Shown one piece after another: positions 1 to 6,272 of a DNA stretch of 9,620 nucleotides (the first letter of the stretch is position 1; each line of letters begins with the position of its first letter). The stretch lies in NCBI GenBank assembly GCA_934359755.1, contig CAKRLV010000052.1, positions 1-9,620 on the forward strand, read 5' to 3'. A program made the position numbers and the translations under genes. The notes under the pieces are model-generated. The model searched no databases and was not told where the DNA came from. It saw nothing but the letters and a program-made list of their open reading frames with translations. The stretch is from an uncultured Agathobacter sp. GTDB taxonomy: Bacteria > Bacillota > Clostridia > Lachnospirales > Lachnospiraceae.

Positions 1-504
1 GGTCTGGCAAATCGATATCGTCTCACCGAATCATCACAGCAGATGATTGATGACTGTATCAATGCGAACCTGCCTTTGACTGTCGAAATTCTCGATATTG
101 ATTATTTCAAGGAATACAACGACAACTACGGGCATCAGGCTGGTGATAACTGCATTAAAGCTGTTGCCGACTTAATTGGTGAAATGCAGGATGATAACAC
201 ATTCTGCGCAAGATACGGCGGCGATGAATTCATTATCATTTACAAAGGTCTTGATGAACAAGCTGTCTTAGAAAAGGCACACCGCATCAAGCAGAATATC
301 ATAAGTCTTGCATTAGAGCACGAATACTCTAAAGCCTTTCCTTACGTCACAATATCCCAGGGACTGTGTACATCAATACCTGTTTGTGAACATAAAATCT
401 GGGATTTCCTGCATATAGCAGATGAGTATCTTTATAATGTAAAGAAAAATAATAGAAACGGAATATGTATCGGAAATATTCATAACGAATCACGAATTAT
501 ATAG
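1..504 (+). CDS. Diguanylate cyclase (GGDEF domain), C-terminal part
   Basis: Partial gene, open to the left edge of the window in the same frame. The visible 167 residues are a nearly whole GGDEF domain, which makes the second messenger c-di-GMP from two GTP. It begins in the conserved GLANRYRLTE segment (family form DxLTGLxNRR), continues through the metal/substrate region DIDYFKEYNDNYGHQAGD, and carries an intact GGDEF signature at bases 217-231 (RYGGDEFIIIY), so catalysis is likely. The usual RxxD product-inhibition site, five residues before GGDEF, is absent (DDNT there). The sensory N-terminus lies outside the window, so the signal it responds to is unknown. The first ATG in view (base 43) is internal, not a start, because the domain begins before it. 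The gene converges on the thiazole operon with 19 bases between stop codons. Family assignment is firm; physiological role is not visible. Confidence 0.93.
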   Translation, partial: GLANRYRLTESSQQMIDDCINANLPLTVEILDIDYFKEYNDNYGHQAGDNCIKAVADLIGEMQDDNTFCARYGGDEFIIIYKGLDEQAVLEKAHRIKQNIISLALEHEYSKAFPYVTISQGLCTSIPVCEHKIWDFLHIADEYLYNVKKNNRNGICIGNIHNESRII

Positions 505-517
505 GCGTAAAACATGG

Positions 518-543
518 TGTCAGCTATCTCATATAGCCTGACA
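518..543 (-). terminator. Stem-loop at the end of the thiazole operon, possible weak terminator
   Basis: An inverted repeat, TGTCAGCTAT / ATAG-C-CTGACA, makes a 10-bp stem with one bulged C and a 5-base loop. It overlaps the last codons and stop of tenI. Read on the minus strand it is followed within about five bases by only four Ts (rc of bases 510-513), so it is a weak intrinsic terminator at best. On the plus strand no T tract follows. It sits between two convergent genes, where a terminator is expected. Function is inferred. Confidence 0.35.
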
Positions 544-1105
544 TCATACATACACCTGCTGCTCCAGCCTGTATGCAGTCTCCTGCATTTTTGTCATTTA
601 TTCCGCCGATTGCATACACTGGTACATTGACGGCACTACACACATCTGCAAGGAAATCAAGCCCTCTGGCTGGAACACCTTTTTTACAGTCAGTGAGGAA
701 AACATGACCTGCTGTCAAATAGGTTGCACCACATTTCACAGCTTTTTTTGCCTCCTCGACTGAATGTACAGATGTTCCTATTTTTCCAAAATTACTACTC
801 TTTGGCACACCATGTTTTTGGGCATACTCAAGAAGTACAGGCAGTGGAAAATGTATTCCATCTGCCTTTAATTTTAGTGCTGCGCCCGAGTATGTGTGCA
901 AAATACATGTCTTGTGATTCTTCCTGCAAATATCGAGTACTTGTTGTGCAAGCTGCATGTATTCATTTTCCTGCATATCCTTTTCCCGCAAAATAATCAT
1001 AGCACAATCCGATTTTGCCACTTTCTCTATCTGAGTCAGAAAATCATCCTCTACCAGGTGCCTGTTTGTTATGCATATTTTTACAATTTCTGATTCTCTG
1101 TGCAT
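524..1105 (-). CDS. tenI: TenI-type thiazole tautomerase (ThiE-like fold)
   Basis: A 193-residue TIM-barrel protein of the ThiE/TenI family, last gene of the thiazole operon. ThiE (thiamine phosphate synthase) and TenI share the fold but do different jobs. TenI aromatises the ThiG product, a thiazole tautomer, to the thiazole carboxylate phosphate. The sequence points to TenI: the segment GHVFLTDCKKG (residues 133-143) matches the B. subtilis TenI hallmark and includes the His proposed as catalytic there. The ThiE pyrophosphate/Mg site (family form INDRxDIA, then GQxD) is missing, with ILHTYSGAALKLKADGIHFPL-type sequence in its place. It retains LREK (39-42), GTSVHS (110-115) and the phosphate-binding AIGGIN and AGAAGVCMMSG segments. 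The ATG at 1105 is preceded by GAGGGGA at a normal distance. It lies 53 bases after thiH. A generic annotation pipeline could well label it ThiE; activity is untested. Confidence 0.85.
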   Translation of the reverse strand: MHRESEIVKICITNRHLVEDDFLTQIEKVAKSDCAMIILREKDMQENEYMQLAQQVLDICRKNHKTCILHTYSGAALKLKADGIHFPLPVLLEYAQKHGVPKSSNFGKIGTSVHSVEEAKKAVKCGATYLTAGHVFLTDCKKGVPARGLDFLADVCSAVNVPVYAIGGINDKNAGDCIQAGAAGVCMMSGYMR

Positions 1106-1158
1106 ATCTTCCCCTCACTAATCATTCAACATGTCTAACCTTATTAATTCTTTGAATC

Positions 1159-2421
1159 TTACACGTACACATAATCGTTTAATACTGGCTGCAATCCCTC
1201 ATCCTCCATATCATGATACATAGCATCAAAGCTTCTTGCATCCGATATCTCGAACTGTTCATCGCCTGCATCGACATCTTCCTTGCCTTCGTACTTGCTT
1301 TCGTGATCCCCAATTCCTGTTGAAACTCCTGCTGAAACCTTTGTTGCAGCAATCTTTACGATTCCATCACGGAAGTGCTTCTGTTCTCTTGACGAAACTG
1401 TAATGCCCACGTATGGCAGAAAAATTCTGTATGCACAAAGCACCTGACAAAGCTGCTTTTCATGCACATCAAGCGGATTTATCTTGTCATTGTTGATGAT
1501 TGGGCGGAGTCTTGGACACGAAAGCGAATACTCAACATGCGGATATTTTCTCTGTAAATAATACACATGAAGCGCTGACGCAAGCGCATCCTTGTGAAAA
1601 TTGGAAAGTCCCAGAAGCGCTGAAAATCCGACACCTCTCATGCCTCCCATAATCGCTCTCTCCTGTGCTTCAAATCTGTATGGAAAAACTCTCTTATGTC
1701 CCATCAAATGCAATGTCTCATACTTATCTGAATCATACGTCTCCTGAAATACAGTTACATAGTCTGCTCCGCACTCATGAAGATACTTGTATTCATTACT
1801 GTTTACCGGGTAGATTTCAAGTCCCACATTTCTGAAATATTTGCTGGCAAGTTTACACGCCTCACCTATGTATCTGACGTCACTCATCCCTCTGCTCTCA
1901 CCTGTCAGCATGAGGATTTCCTCAATACCAGAGTCTGCAATTACCTTCATCTCTTTTTCTATCTCTTCTGTGGTCAGCTTCTTACGGACAATATCATTGT
2001 AGCAATTGAATCCACAATAGACACAATAATTCTCACAATAATTAGCTATATAAAGCGGGGTAAAGATATACACAGTATTTCCAAAATGCTTACTTGTTTC
2101 CCACTTTGCACGCTGTGCCATCTCCTCAAGATGGGGAAGAGCTGCCGGAGACAGAAGTGCCTTGAAGTCTTCCACACTGCATGTCTCATGCGAAAGTGCA
2201 CGACGCACATCACTGTCTGTATAGCTTTCCGGGTCATAACTGTTCATCTGAGAAAGCACCTTCTCCATGATGTCAGATGAAATCTGTTCCATTCCCTCCA
2301 TGTATTCCATATGGTTTGTTCTCGATGCGGGATCATTTTCAAGCCTGTGCTTTTTCTCAAGAGCAGCCTCACTTAATTTGTCTGAATCTATAAAAAAATC
2401 ATTTTGTTTTTCGTTTGACAT
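1159..2421 (-). CDS. thiH: 2-iminoacetate synthase (tyrosine lyase) ThiH, radical SAM
   Basis: ThiH splits tyrosine between C-alpha and C-beta, giving p-cresol and dehydroglycine (2-iminoacetate), the glycine-derived unit ThiG uses to build the thiazole ring. The 420-residue length is slightly above the usual 370-380 because of an N-terminal extension of about 40 charged residues. The radical-SAM cluster motif CxxxCxxC is at Cys129, Cys133 and Cys136 (YCENYCVYCGFNC), preceded by TPLYIANYCE as in the family. Further family signatures are LTGESR, VFQETY, GFSALLGLSNF and the conserved SCPRLRP segment. The [4Fe-4S] cluster is oxygen-sensitive, which fits an anaerobe; aerobic Bacilli use the oxidase ThiO instead. 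The ATG at 2421 has AAAGGA seven bases upstream. It follows thiG by 81 bases and precedes tenI by 53, all co-directional. Expected partner: ThiG. Confidence 0.96.
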   Translation of the reverse strand: MSNEKQNDFFIDSDKLSEAALEKKHRLENDPASRTNHMEYMEGMEQISSDIMEKVLSQMNSYDPESYTDSDVRRALSHETCSVEDFKALLSPAALPHLEEMAQRAKWETSKHFGNTVYIFTPLYIANYCENYCVYCGFNCYNDIVRKKLTTEEIEKEMKVIADSGIEEILMLTGESRGMSDVRYIGEACKLASKYFRNVGLEIYPVNSNEYKYLHECGADYVTVFQETYDSDKYETLHLMGHKRVFPYRFEAQERAIMGGMRGVGFSALLGLSNFHKDALASALHVYYLQRKYPHVEYSLSCPRLRPIINNDKINPLDVHEKQLCQVLCAYRIFLPYVGITVSSREQKHFRDGIVKIAATKVSAGVSTGIGDHESKYEGKEDVDAGDEQFEISDARSFDAMYHDMEDEGLQPVLNDYVYV

Positions 2422-2502
2422 TTTGTTCCTTTCATCGGGTAGCTTCTTTTGTTATGAAATTCCATAAGCTCCCTATCCATTTTTCAGTCTTACAATTATT
2501 TA

Positions 2503-3273
2503 TTAATCCCGTAAAAATCCTGTTAATGGATCTGATGCAGATGCGCCTCTTTCAAGAACTCGTCCAAGTCCTGATAGGTAAGCAGTACGTCCTGCATCAA
2601 TTGCGTTCTTAAATGCACCCGCCATTGCCGCTACATCTCCGGCAGTTGCAATTGCAGTATTTGCCATTATAGCCGCAGCTCCCATTTCCATCGCTTCACA
2701 TGCCTGTGACGGTTTTCCTATACCAGCATCCACTATTACTGGCAGGTCAATTTCATCTATAAGAATCTGAATAAATTCCTTTGTTGCCAGACCTTTATTA
2801 GAACCAATTGGTGATGCAAGAGGCATTACCGCAGCTGCTCCTGCATTAACCAGGTCCCTTGCTGTGTACAAATCAGGATACATATATGGAAGCACGACAA
2901 ATCCCTCTTTTGCCAGCATTTCTGTTGCCTTTACAGTCTCTACATTGTCTGGCAGGAGATACTTGCTATCCTTCATTATTTCTACTTTTACAAAGTCACC
3001 ACATCCAAGTTCTCTAGACATTCTTGCGATTCTTACGGCTTCCTCTGCTGTTCTTGCTCCTGATGTATTTGGTAGAAGTGTAACATTGTCAGGTATATAA
3101 TCAAGAATACTTTCTCCCTGCTTAGTGTTGGTTCTTCTTACTGCAAGTGTAATAATCTGTGCTCCCGCATTTTCTACAGCCGCTTTTATCAGCTCCATAG
3201 AATATTTTCCTGAACCAAGAATAAATCTCGATGTGAATTCTTTTCCACCTAAAATAAAACTATCTTTTTTCAT
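2503..3273 (-). CDS. thiG: Thiazole synthase ThiG
   Basis: ThiG condenses 1-deoxy-D-xylulose 5-phosphate, dehydroglycine and the ThiS thiocarboxylate sulfur into the thiazole phosphate tautomer. The 256 residues match the usual length. The sequence shows the N-terminal ILGGKEFTSRFILGSGKY block, VRRTN (residues 46-50), PNTSGARTAEEA, and the Schiff-base lysine in FVKVEI (Lys96, same position as in B. subtilis), followed by DSKYLLPDNVETVKA. The phosphate-binding loops are IVDAGIGKPSQA and GAAAIMANTAIA. An in-frame ATG 57 bases earlier (3330) would add 19 residues, but those are unlike the family and that ATG lies inside an RNA hairpin. The ATG at 3273 has AGAGGAAGT just upstream and gives the standard N-terminus. 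It forms the central catalyst of the operon with thiS, thiF and thiH on either side. Confidence 0.96.
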   Translation of the reverse strand: MKKDSFILGGKEFTSRFILGSGKYSMELIKAAVENAGAQIITLAVRRTNTKQGESILDYIPDNVTLLPNTSGARTAEEAVRIARMSRELGCGDFVKVEIMKDSKYLLPDNVETVKATEMLAKEGFVVLPYMYPDLYTARDLVNAGAAAVMPLASPIGSNKGLATKEFIQILIDEIDLPVIVDAGIGKPSQACEAMEMGAAAIMANTAIATAGDVAAMAGAFKNAIDAGRTAYLSGLGRVLERGASASDPLTGFLRD

Positions 3274-3300
3274 GATACTTCCTCTTTTCTTGTATATGAT

Positions 3301-3330
3301 ATGAGGGTCAAAAGATATTTTGCTCCTCAT
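3301..3330 (-). other. Intercistronic RNA hairpin between thiF and thiG
   Basis: A near-symmetric stem-loop in the 120-base gap between thiF and thiG. ATGAGG (3301-3306) pairs with CCTCAT (3325-3330), then CAAAA (3309-3313) pairs with TTTTG (3318-3322), with a 2x2 internal loop and a GATA loop. No T tract follows in transcription order, so it is not an intrinsic terminator. A role in mRNA processing or stability, or in setting ThiG output relative to ThiS/ThiF, is inference. Confidence 0.5.
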
Positions 3331-3393
3331 TTGTGATTAATCATATTACTACATGCTTCGCATTCTCGTAATCTGACCATTTAATCATGTATA

Positions 3394-4041
3394 TTAATTA
3401 AGAATCAACTGCAAAATCATATTTGCCTGATGTGCTGCACATATCATCACTCGCGGCGCCATAAGCCCCTGACTCTCATTTATCTCCGATACACCATCGC
3501 CGCAGAGATAATAATGTGACATAATTTTCCTTGTCACTATTGAATTGCTGTCTCCATATCCTGCCATACCTGATGCACCAACCAGATACTTCTCTGGCAT
3601 ATTTTCGAGTATGTAATTTGTAAGCATTGCTTTCTGTTCTGGCACATCGAATGCCTCACAGATATATTCCTCTTCTTTTAAAAGGTTAAAGATATTCTCT
3701 TCCGACAATTTGATAAAATCTGTATGAATGTCAAGGTATGGATTAATCTGCAATAATTCCTCTTTGAGTGCGTCAGGTTTTGGCTTTCCAATCTGATTAA
3801 TTCCATACTGCTGCCTATTGAGATTAGACAAATCAACTACGTCAAAATCAATCAGATGCAGTCTGCCGATTCCACATCTTGCAAGTGCAAATGCTATATT
3901 CGAACCAAGTCCGCCCAGCCCACATACCGCTACAGCTGCCTGACTGATTTTGTCCTGCACACTTTTTGTATGACGGTATTCAAGAGCTTCATCTATCTGC
4001 TTTTTCGTCGGTATAATACCTTTATCAGCCACCTCCAACAA
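3394..4041 (-). CDS. thiF: ThiS adenylyltransferase ThiF (short clostridial form)
   Basis: E1-like enzyme that adenylates the C-terminal glycine of ThiS with ATP so sulfur can be loaded as a thiocarboxylate. The 215 residues show the Rossmann ATP-binding loop VCGLGGLGSN (39-48), then LIDFDVVDLSNLNRQ (63-77) with the Asp and Asn/Arg residues that bind ATP, and the KPKPDAL helix. It is shorter than E. coli ThiF (about 250 residues) and lacks visible paired CxxC zinc-binding motifs. This fits the short 'family 2' ThiF of anaerobic Firmicutes. The start is uncertain. The TTG at 4041 is used here: it overlaps the thiS end by 17 bases and has GGAGG nine bases upstream. A GTG at 4032 also lies in frame, and family alignment begins near IPTKKQ (10-15), so a few N-terminal residues may not be real. 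Overlap with thiS suggests translational coupling. Confidence 0.92.
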   Translation of the reverse strand: MLEVADKGIIPTKKQIDEALEYRHTKSVQDKISQAAVAVCGLGGLGSNIAFALARCGIGRLHLIDFDVVDLSNLNRQQYGINQIGKPKPDALKEELLQINPYLDIHTDFIKLSEENIFNLLKEEEYICEAFDVPEQKAMLTNYILENMPEKYLVGASGMAGYGDSNSIVTRKIMSHYYLCGDGVSEINESQGLMAPRVMICAAHQANMILQLILN

Positions 4042-4219
4042 AACTGACTACCTCCACTATATCTCCATCTTCAAGTGTAACCTGACCATATGATGCCTTC
4101 GGTACGATTTCTTCATTTCGCTCTACTGCTATACGCTCGAACTTATAACCATTCTGCTGTAAATATTCTGATAATATCATTCCTGCTGCATCACATTCTT
4201 TTCCATTAATCTTTACCAT
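4025..4219 (-). CDS. thiS: Sulfur carrier protein ThiS
   Basis: A small beta-grasp (ubiquitin-like) protein of 64 residues, normal for ThiS, ending in Gly-Gly-Gly after SFV. The terminal Gly-Gly is adenylated by ThiF and turned into a thiocarboxylate that gives sulfur to ThiG. The N-terminal MVKINGKE strand, the central VERNEEIVPKASYGQ region and DGDIVEVVSFVGGG are all family hallmarks. The ATG at 4219 has AAAGGAG seven bases upstream. It is the first gene of the operon, behind a leader with a terminator hairpin, and its end overlaps thiF. Confidence 0.95.
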   Translation of the reverse strand: MVKINGKECDAAGMILSEYLQQNGYKFERIAVERNEEIVPKASYGQVTLEDGDIVEVVSFVGGG

Positions 4220-4380
4220 GAACGGACTCCTTTCGTATTTCTTGTATTTTCTTTAGTAGAGCATTTCGCAACTATGGAAGTTGGGTCTGAATAGTTACTA
4301 CAAATCAAAAAAAGCCGCACGAAAGAGAACTACACCCGCGGTGGTGTACCCCTTCGTGCGACTTGATAATCAACACTCTG
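4220..4380 (-). promoter_or_regulatory. thiS 5' leader with an attenuator; no TPP aptamer seen
   Basis: From the predicted transcription start near 4380 to the thiS start is about 160 bases. The leader opens with a strong terminator hairpin (listed separately). It then has a 6-bp stem with a 15-base loop (AACTAT at 4270-4275, ATAGTT at 4291-4296), an A-rich single-stranded stretch and the ribosome binding site. The canonical TPP riboswitch landmarks (CUGAGA, ACCUGAU, GAUAAUGCCAGCG) are absent on this strand. A terminator placed between promoter and first gene implies conditional readthrough. The ligand or factor is unknown. I recall an uncharacterised 'thiS motif' RNA reported upstream of thiS in Firmicutes but cannot confirm that this is a member. 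Confidence 0.6.
4307..4362 (-). terminator. Strong intrinsic terminator in the thiS leader (attenuator)
   Basis: On the minus strand the stem GTCGCACGAA / TTCGTGCGGC (10 bp including one G-T pair) encloses an internal loop (GGGG against GTTCTCT). An upper stem TACACC / GGTGTA has an ACCGCG loop. Seven Ts follow directly (As at 4307-4313 on the plus strand). No gene is read toward it from upstream on this strand: the neighbour at 4743 is divergent. It therefore acts on the thi transcript itself or ends a short leader RNA. Confidence 0.85.
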
Positions 4381-4386
4381 CCTAGA

Positions 4387-4415
4387 ATTGTATCATTATG
4401 TTTTCATATATGCAA
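4387..4415 (-). promoter_or_regulatory. thiSFGH-tenI promoter (sigma-A type)
   Basis: Minus-strand -35 TTGCAT (4415-4410), 17-base spacer, -10 TACAAT (4392-4387, five of six to consensus). Predicted start near 4380, just before the attenuator hairpin. It is the best match in the region and is placed as expected for the operon. Confidence 0.65.
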
Positions 4416-4417
4416 CC

Positions 4418-4503
4418 ATTTTGTGAAAACACGTAGATGTAATTTTGTGAAACTAATTTTGTGAAAACACGTAAATATAATTTTACTGTTCGTTTTACTG
4501 TTC
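4418..4503. repeat. Direct-repeat cluster upstream of the thi promoter
   Basis: The 18-mer ATTTTGTGAAAACACGTA occurs perfectly twice (4418-4435 and 4456-4473), with a shortened third copy ATTTTGTGAAAC (4442-4453) between them. An 11-mer TTTTACTGTTC then occurs twice (4481-4491 and 4493-4503). The cluster begins two bases upstream of the thi -35 box and lies in the divergent region shared with the chemoreceptor gene. Such placement suits regulator binding sites, but a simple slippage origin is possible. Confidence 0.7.
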
Positions 4504-4507
4504 AGAA

Positions 4508-4539
4508 GCATAGCTTGACACCGCGCTATCAAGCTATGC
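4508..4539. repeat. Perfect 11-bp inverted repeat
   Basis: GCATAGCTTGA (4508-4518) and TCAAGCTATGC (4529-4539) are perfect reverse complements around a 10-base G+C-rich loop. No T tract follows on either strand, so it is not a standard terminator. It may be an operator, a remnant of an interspersed repeat, or an RNA structure. The rest of 4540-4605 shows nothing further. Confidence 0.6.
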
Positions 4540-4605
4540 GCCACAGCGTTAATTACTGAATGATTACCCAAACCCCTTATTTATTATCATCTATACAATT
4601 ATCCT

Positions 4606-4633
4606 TTGACATAAGTTCACACTATATTATAAT
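4606..4633 (+). promoter_or_regulatory. Consensus sigma-A promoter for the chemoreceptor gene
   Basis: TTGACA (4606-4611), 16-base spacer, TATAAT (4628-4633): both boxes are perfect consensus. The start near 4640 gives a leader of about 100 bases before the ATG at 4743. I found no sigma-28 (flagellar) promoter of the usual TAAA...CCGATAT form, so expression may not depend on the flagellar cascade. Confidence 0.75.
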
Positions 4634-4742
4634 AAATGTGTAGGCATTTAGTACCTGAATGGTTACATACATAAATAATATGCTAATGGTTAAAATACGA
4701 TATGTATTAATATAGCTACCACTTGCTAAATGGGAGGATAAT

Positions 4743-6158
4743 ATGACAGAAAGGACAAAGATCTCAGAATTCGAACGTAATAATAAAGTCGGCATGACAA
4801 GCCATATGATAGTAATAATACTTATGGAGCTTCTTGCCATGCTCCGCTTTATGTCGGGCGGCTGCTCCATTGGATATCTGCTTATTACCATAATAGTTGG
4901 TTTTTTCTCTCCAATTGGTGAAATAATCTGTTGGAAAAAAAATCATGAGACTACGATGATTAAGCATTTTCTCGGATACGGATTCGCTGTGTACTTTACT
5001 CTTGTAATTTTTACATCCGAAGATGCGATGCTTTTCTTCTTTGTCATCCCACTTCTTCTGGTTATTTCAATCTACAATGATGCGGCTTACAGTTTAAAAA
5101 TTAATGCTGGTGTTGTCATTGAATCCTTCATAATAACCATAGTCGGCGGACTAAAAGGCCGCTTCGGCTACACCACTTTAAGTAATGCAATCATCCAGGA
5201 TCTGGTTGTAATTCTTGTTGCGCTTTTCTCTTACTTGGTTGCAAAAACTACCAACAAAAACAGCCAGGTAAAGCTCGACCAGATTCGCAATATGATGGAT
5301 GCCACAGACAAAGGACTCGTCACTATTAATGAAGATTTGTCAAAGCTGCTTGAATCTACTGCCAGCACCAAAAGTGCAATGGATGAAGTATCTGACGGAA
5401 CCACCAATACAGCAGAAGCAGTTCAGACACAGCTCCTTCAAACTACTGCAATTGGTGAGAAGACTGCGCTTGTTGAAGATGCTGCCAAAAAAATAGATGC
5501 ATCTATGAAACAGACGCTGCAATGCGTAGAACAGGGCAAGGACGATTTACATACTCTCATCACTGATGTTGAAAAAACAGTTGAATCGAGCGGCAAAATG
5601 GCCACTCTTCTGGAAGAACTACAGGAAAATATGGCTGAGATGCACAAGATAAGCAAGATGATAGAATCTATAGCTTTCCAGACAAATATACTTGCGCTCA
5701 ATGCCAATGTAGAAGCCGCACATGCTGGTGAGGCAGGAAAAGGATTTGCTGTAGTCGCTGACGAGGTATCTTCGATGAGTACTAAAACCAAAGAGGCAAC
5801 AGAAGAGATAAGCGGAATGATATCGCATATTTCTACTTCATTGTCGGATATTACAGATGGAATCAAACGTATCTCGGGTGAGATTGATGATGAGAAAACG
5901 TCTGCTGAGAAGTCTAAGAATTCATTTGCAATAATAGAAGAAAATGCCTCTTTTGTAACCGAAAGTGTAACTACCTTAGTTGAGACAATAACAGACCTTA
6001 CTTCTGCAAACCATGAAATTGTCGATTCTATCCAGACCATTTCAGCGGTATCTGAGGAAGTGTCAGCACTTGCATCGGAGGCAAGGAATCAGGAATTTGA
6101 GAACACAAATGTCTTAAACCACATTGCAGATGCAGCCTCAAAACTTACAAACAAATAA
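4743..6158 (+). CDS. Methyl-accepting chemotaxis-type signalling protein with a six-helix membrane domain
   Basis: A 471-residue protein. Residues ~20-170 hold about six hydrophobic segments (roughly 20-38, 43-62, 75-92, 95-111, 120-138, 148-168) joined by very short loops. Residues ~175-471 form the long coiled-coil MCP signalling domain. The CheA/CheW-binding hairpin tip is at 307-342 (IESIAFQTNILALNANVEAA, then HAGEAGKGFAVVADEV) and is well conserved. There is no large extracellular sensor and no HAMP domain between the last helix and the coiled coil, so any signal must be sensed in or near the membrane. There is no C-terminal CheR/CheB-tethering pentapeptide. GGGAGG lies seven bases before the ATG. 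No flagellar or che genes lie nearby, so its partners are encoded elsewhere. Signalling-family assignment is firm; the ligand is unknown. Confidence 0.92.
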   Translation: MTERTKISEFERNNKVGMTSHMIVIILMELLAMLRFMSGGCSIGYLLITIIVGFFSPIGEIICWKKNHETTMIKHFLGYGFAVYFTLVIFTSEDAMLFFFVIPLLLVISIYNDAAYSLKINAGVVIESFIITIVGGLKGRFGYTTLSNAIIQDLVVILVALFSYLVAKTTNKNSQVKLDQIRNMMDATDKGLVTINEDLSKLLESTASTKSAMDEVSDGTTNTAEAVQTQLLQTTAIGEKTALVEDAAKKIDASMKQTLQCVEQGKDDLHTLITDVEKTVESSGKMATLLEELQENMAEMHKISKMIESIAFQTNILALNANVEAAHAGEAGKGFAVVADEVSSMSTKTKEATEEISGMISHISTSLSDITDGIKRISGEIDDEKTSAEKSKNSFAIIEENASFVTESVTTLVETITDLTSANHEIVDSIQTISAVSEEVSALASEARNQEFENTNVLNHIADAASKLTNK

Positions 6159-6211
6159 TTATATCCCAGTATGAGATATTCGCTTCGCGATCAAATCCTG
6201 AAACTGAATAA

Positions 6212-6246
6212 TTACAATATATAGTTACAATATATAGTTACAATAT
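6212..6246. repeat. 13-bp tandem repeat, 2.7 copies
   Basis: TTACAATATATAG occurs at 6212-6224 and 6225-6237, followed by a partial copy TTACAATAT at 6238-6246. It lies in the 114-base gap between the chemoreceptor gene and the SprT-like gene. A TATAAT at 6249-6254 follows, but a start from it would leave too short a leader to include the GGAG at 6256, so it is not called as a promoter. Confidence 0.6.
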
Positions 6247-6272
6247 TTTATAATTGGAGCAGCAAATATCAT

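Noticed and set aside
2441..2470. Possible second intercistronic hairpin between thiG and thiH (TTATG/CATAA with outer AGC/GCT)
   Set aside because: Only a 5-bp core stem with a large one-sided bulge; too weak to list as a feature.
4307..4362. T-box-like string (ACCGCGG next to GGTGG) in the thiS leader hairpin
   Set aside because: The T-box GGGUGGNACCGCG order is not kept on either strand, and the leader before the hairpin is far too short for a specifier stem.
5438..6040. 200-residue minus-strand frame inside the chemoreceptor gene
   Set aside because: Antisense shadow of the coiled-coil region; low-complexity Ser/Ile/Val composition and no recognisable domain.
6226..6254. Promoter with TATAAT at 6249-6254 for the SprT-like gene
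   Set aside because: No good -35 box, and the resulting transcript would begin too close to the start codon to include the ribosome binding site.
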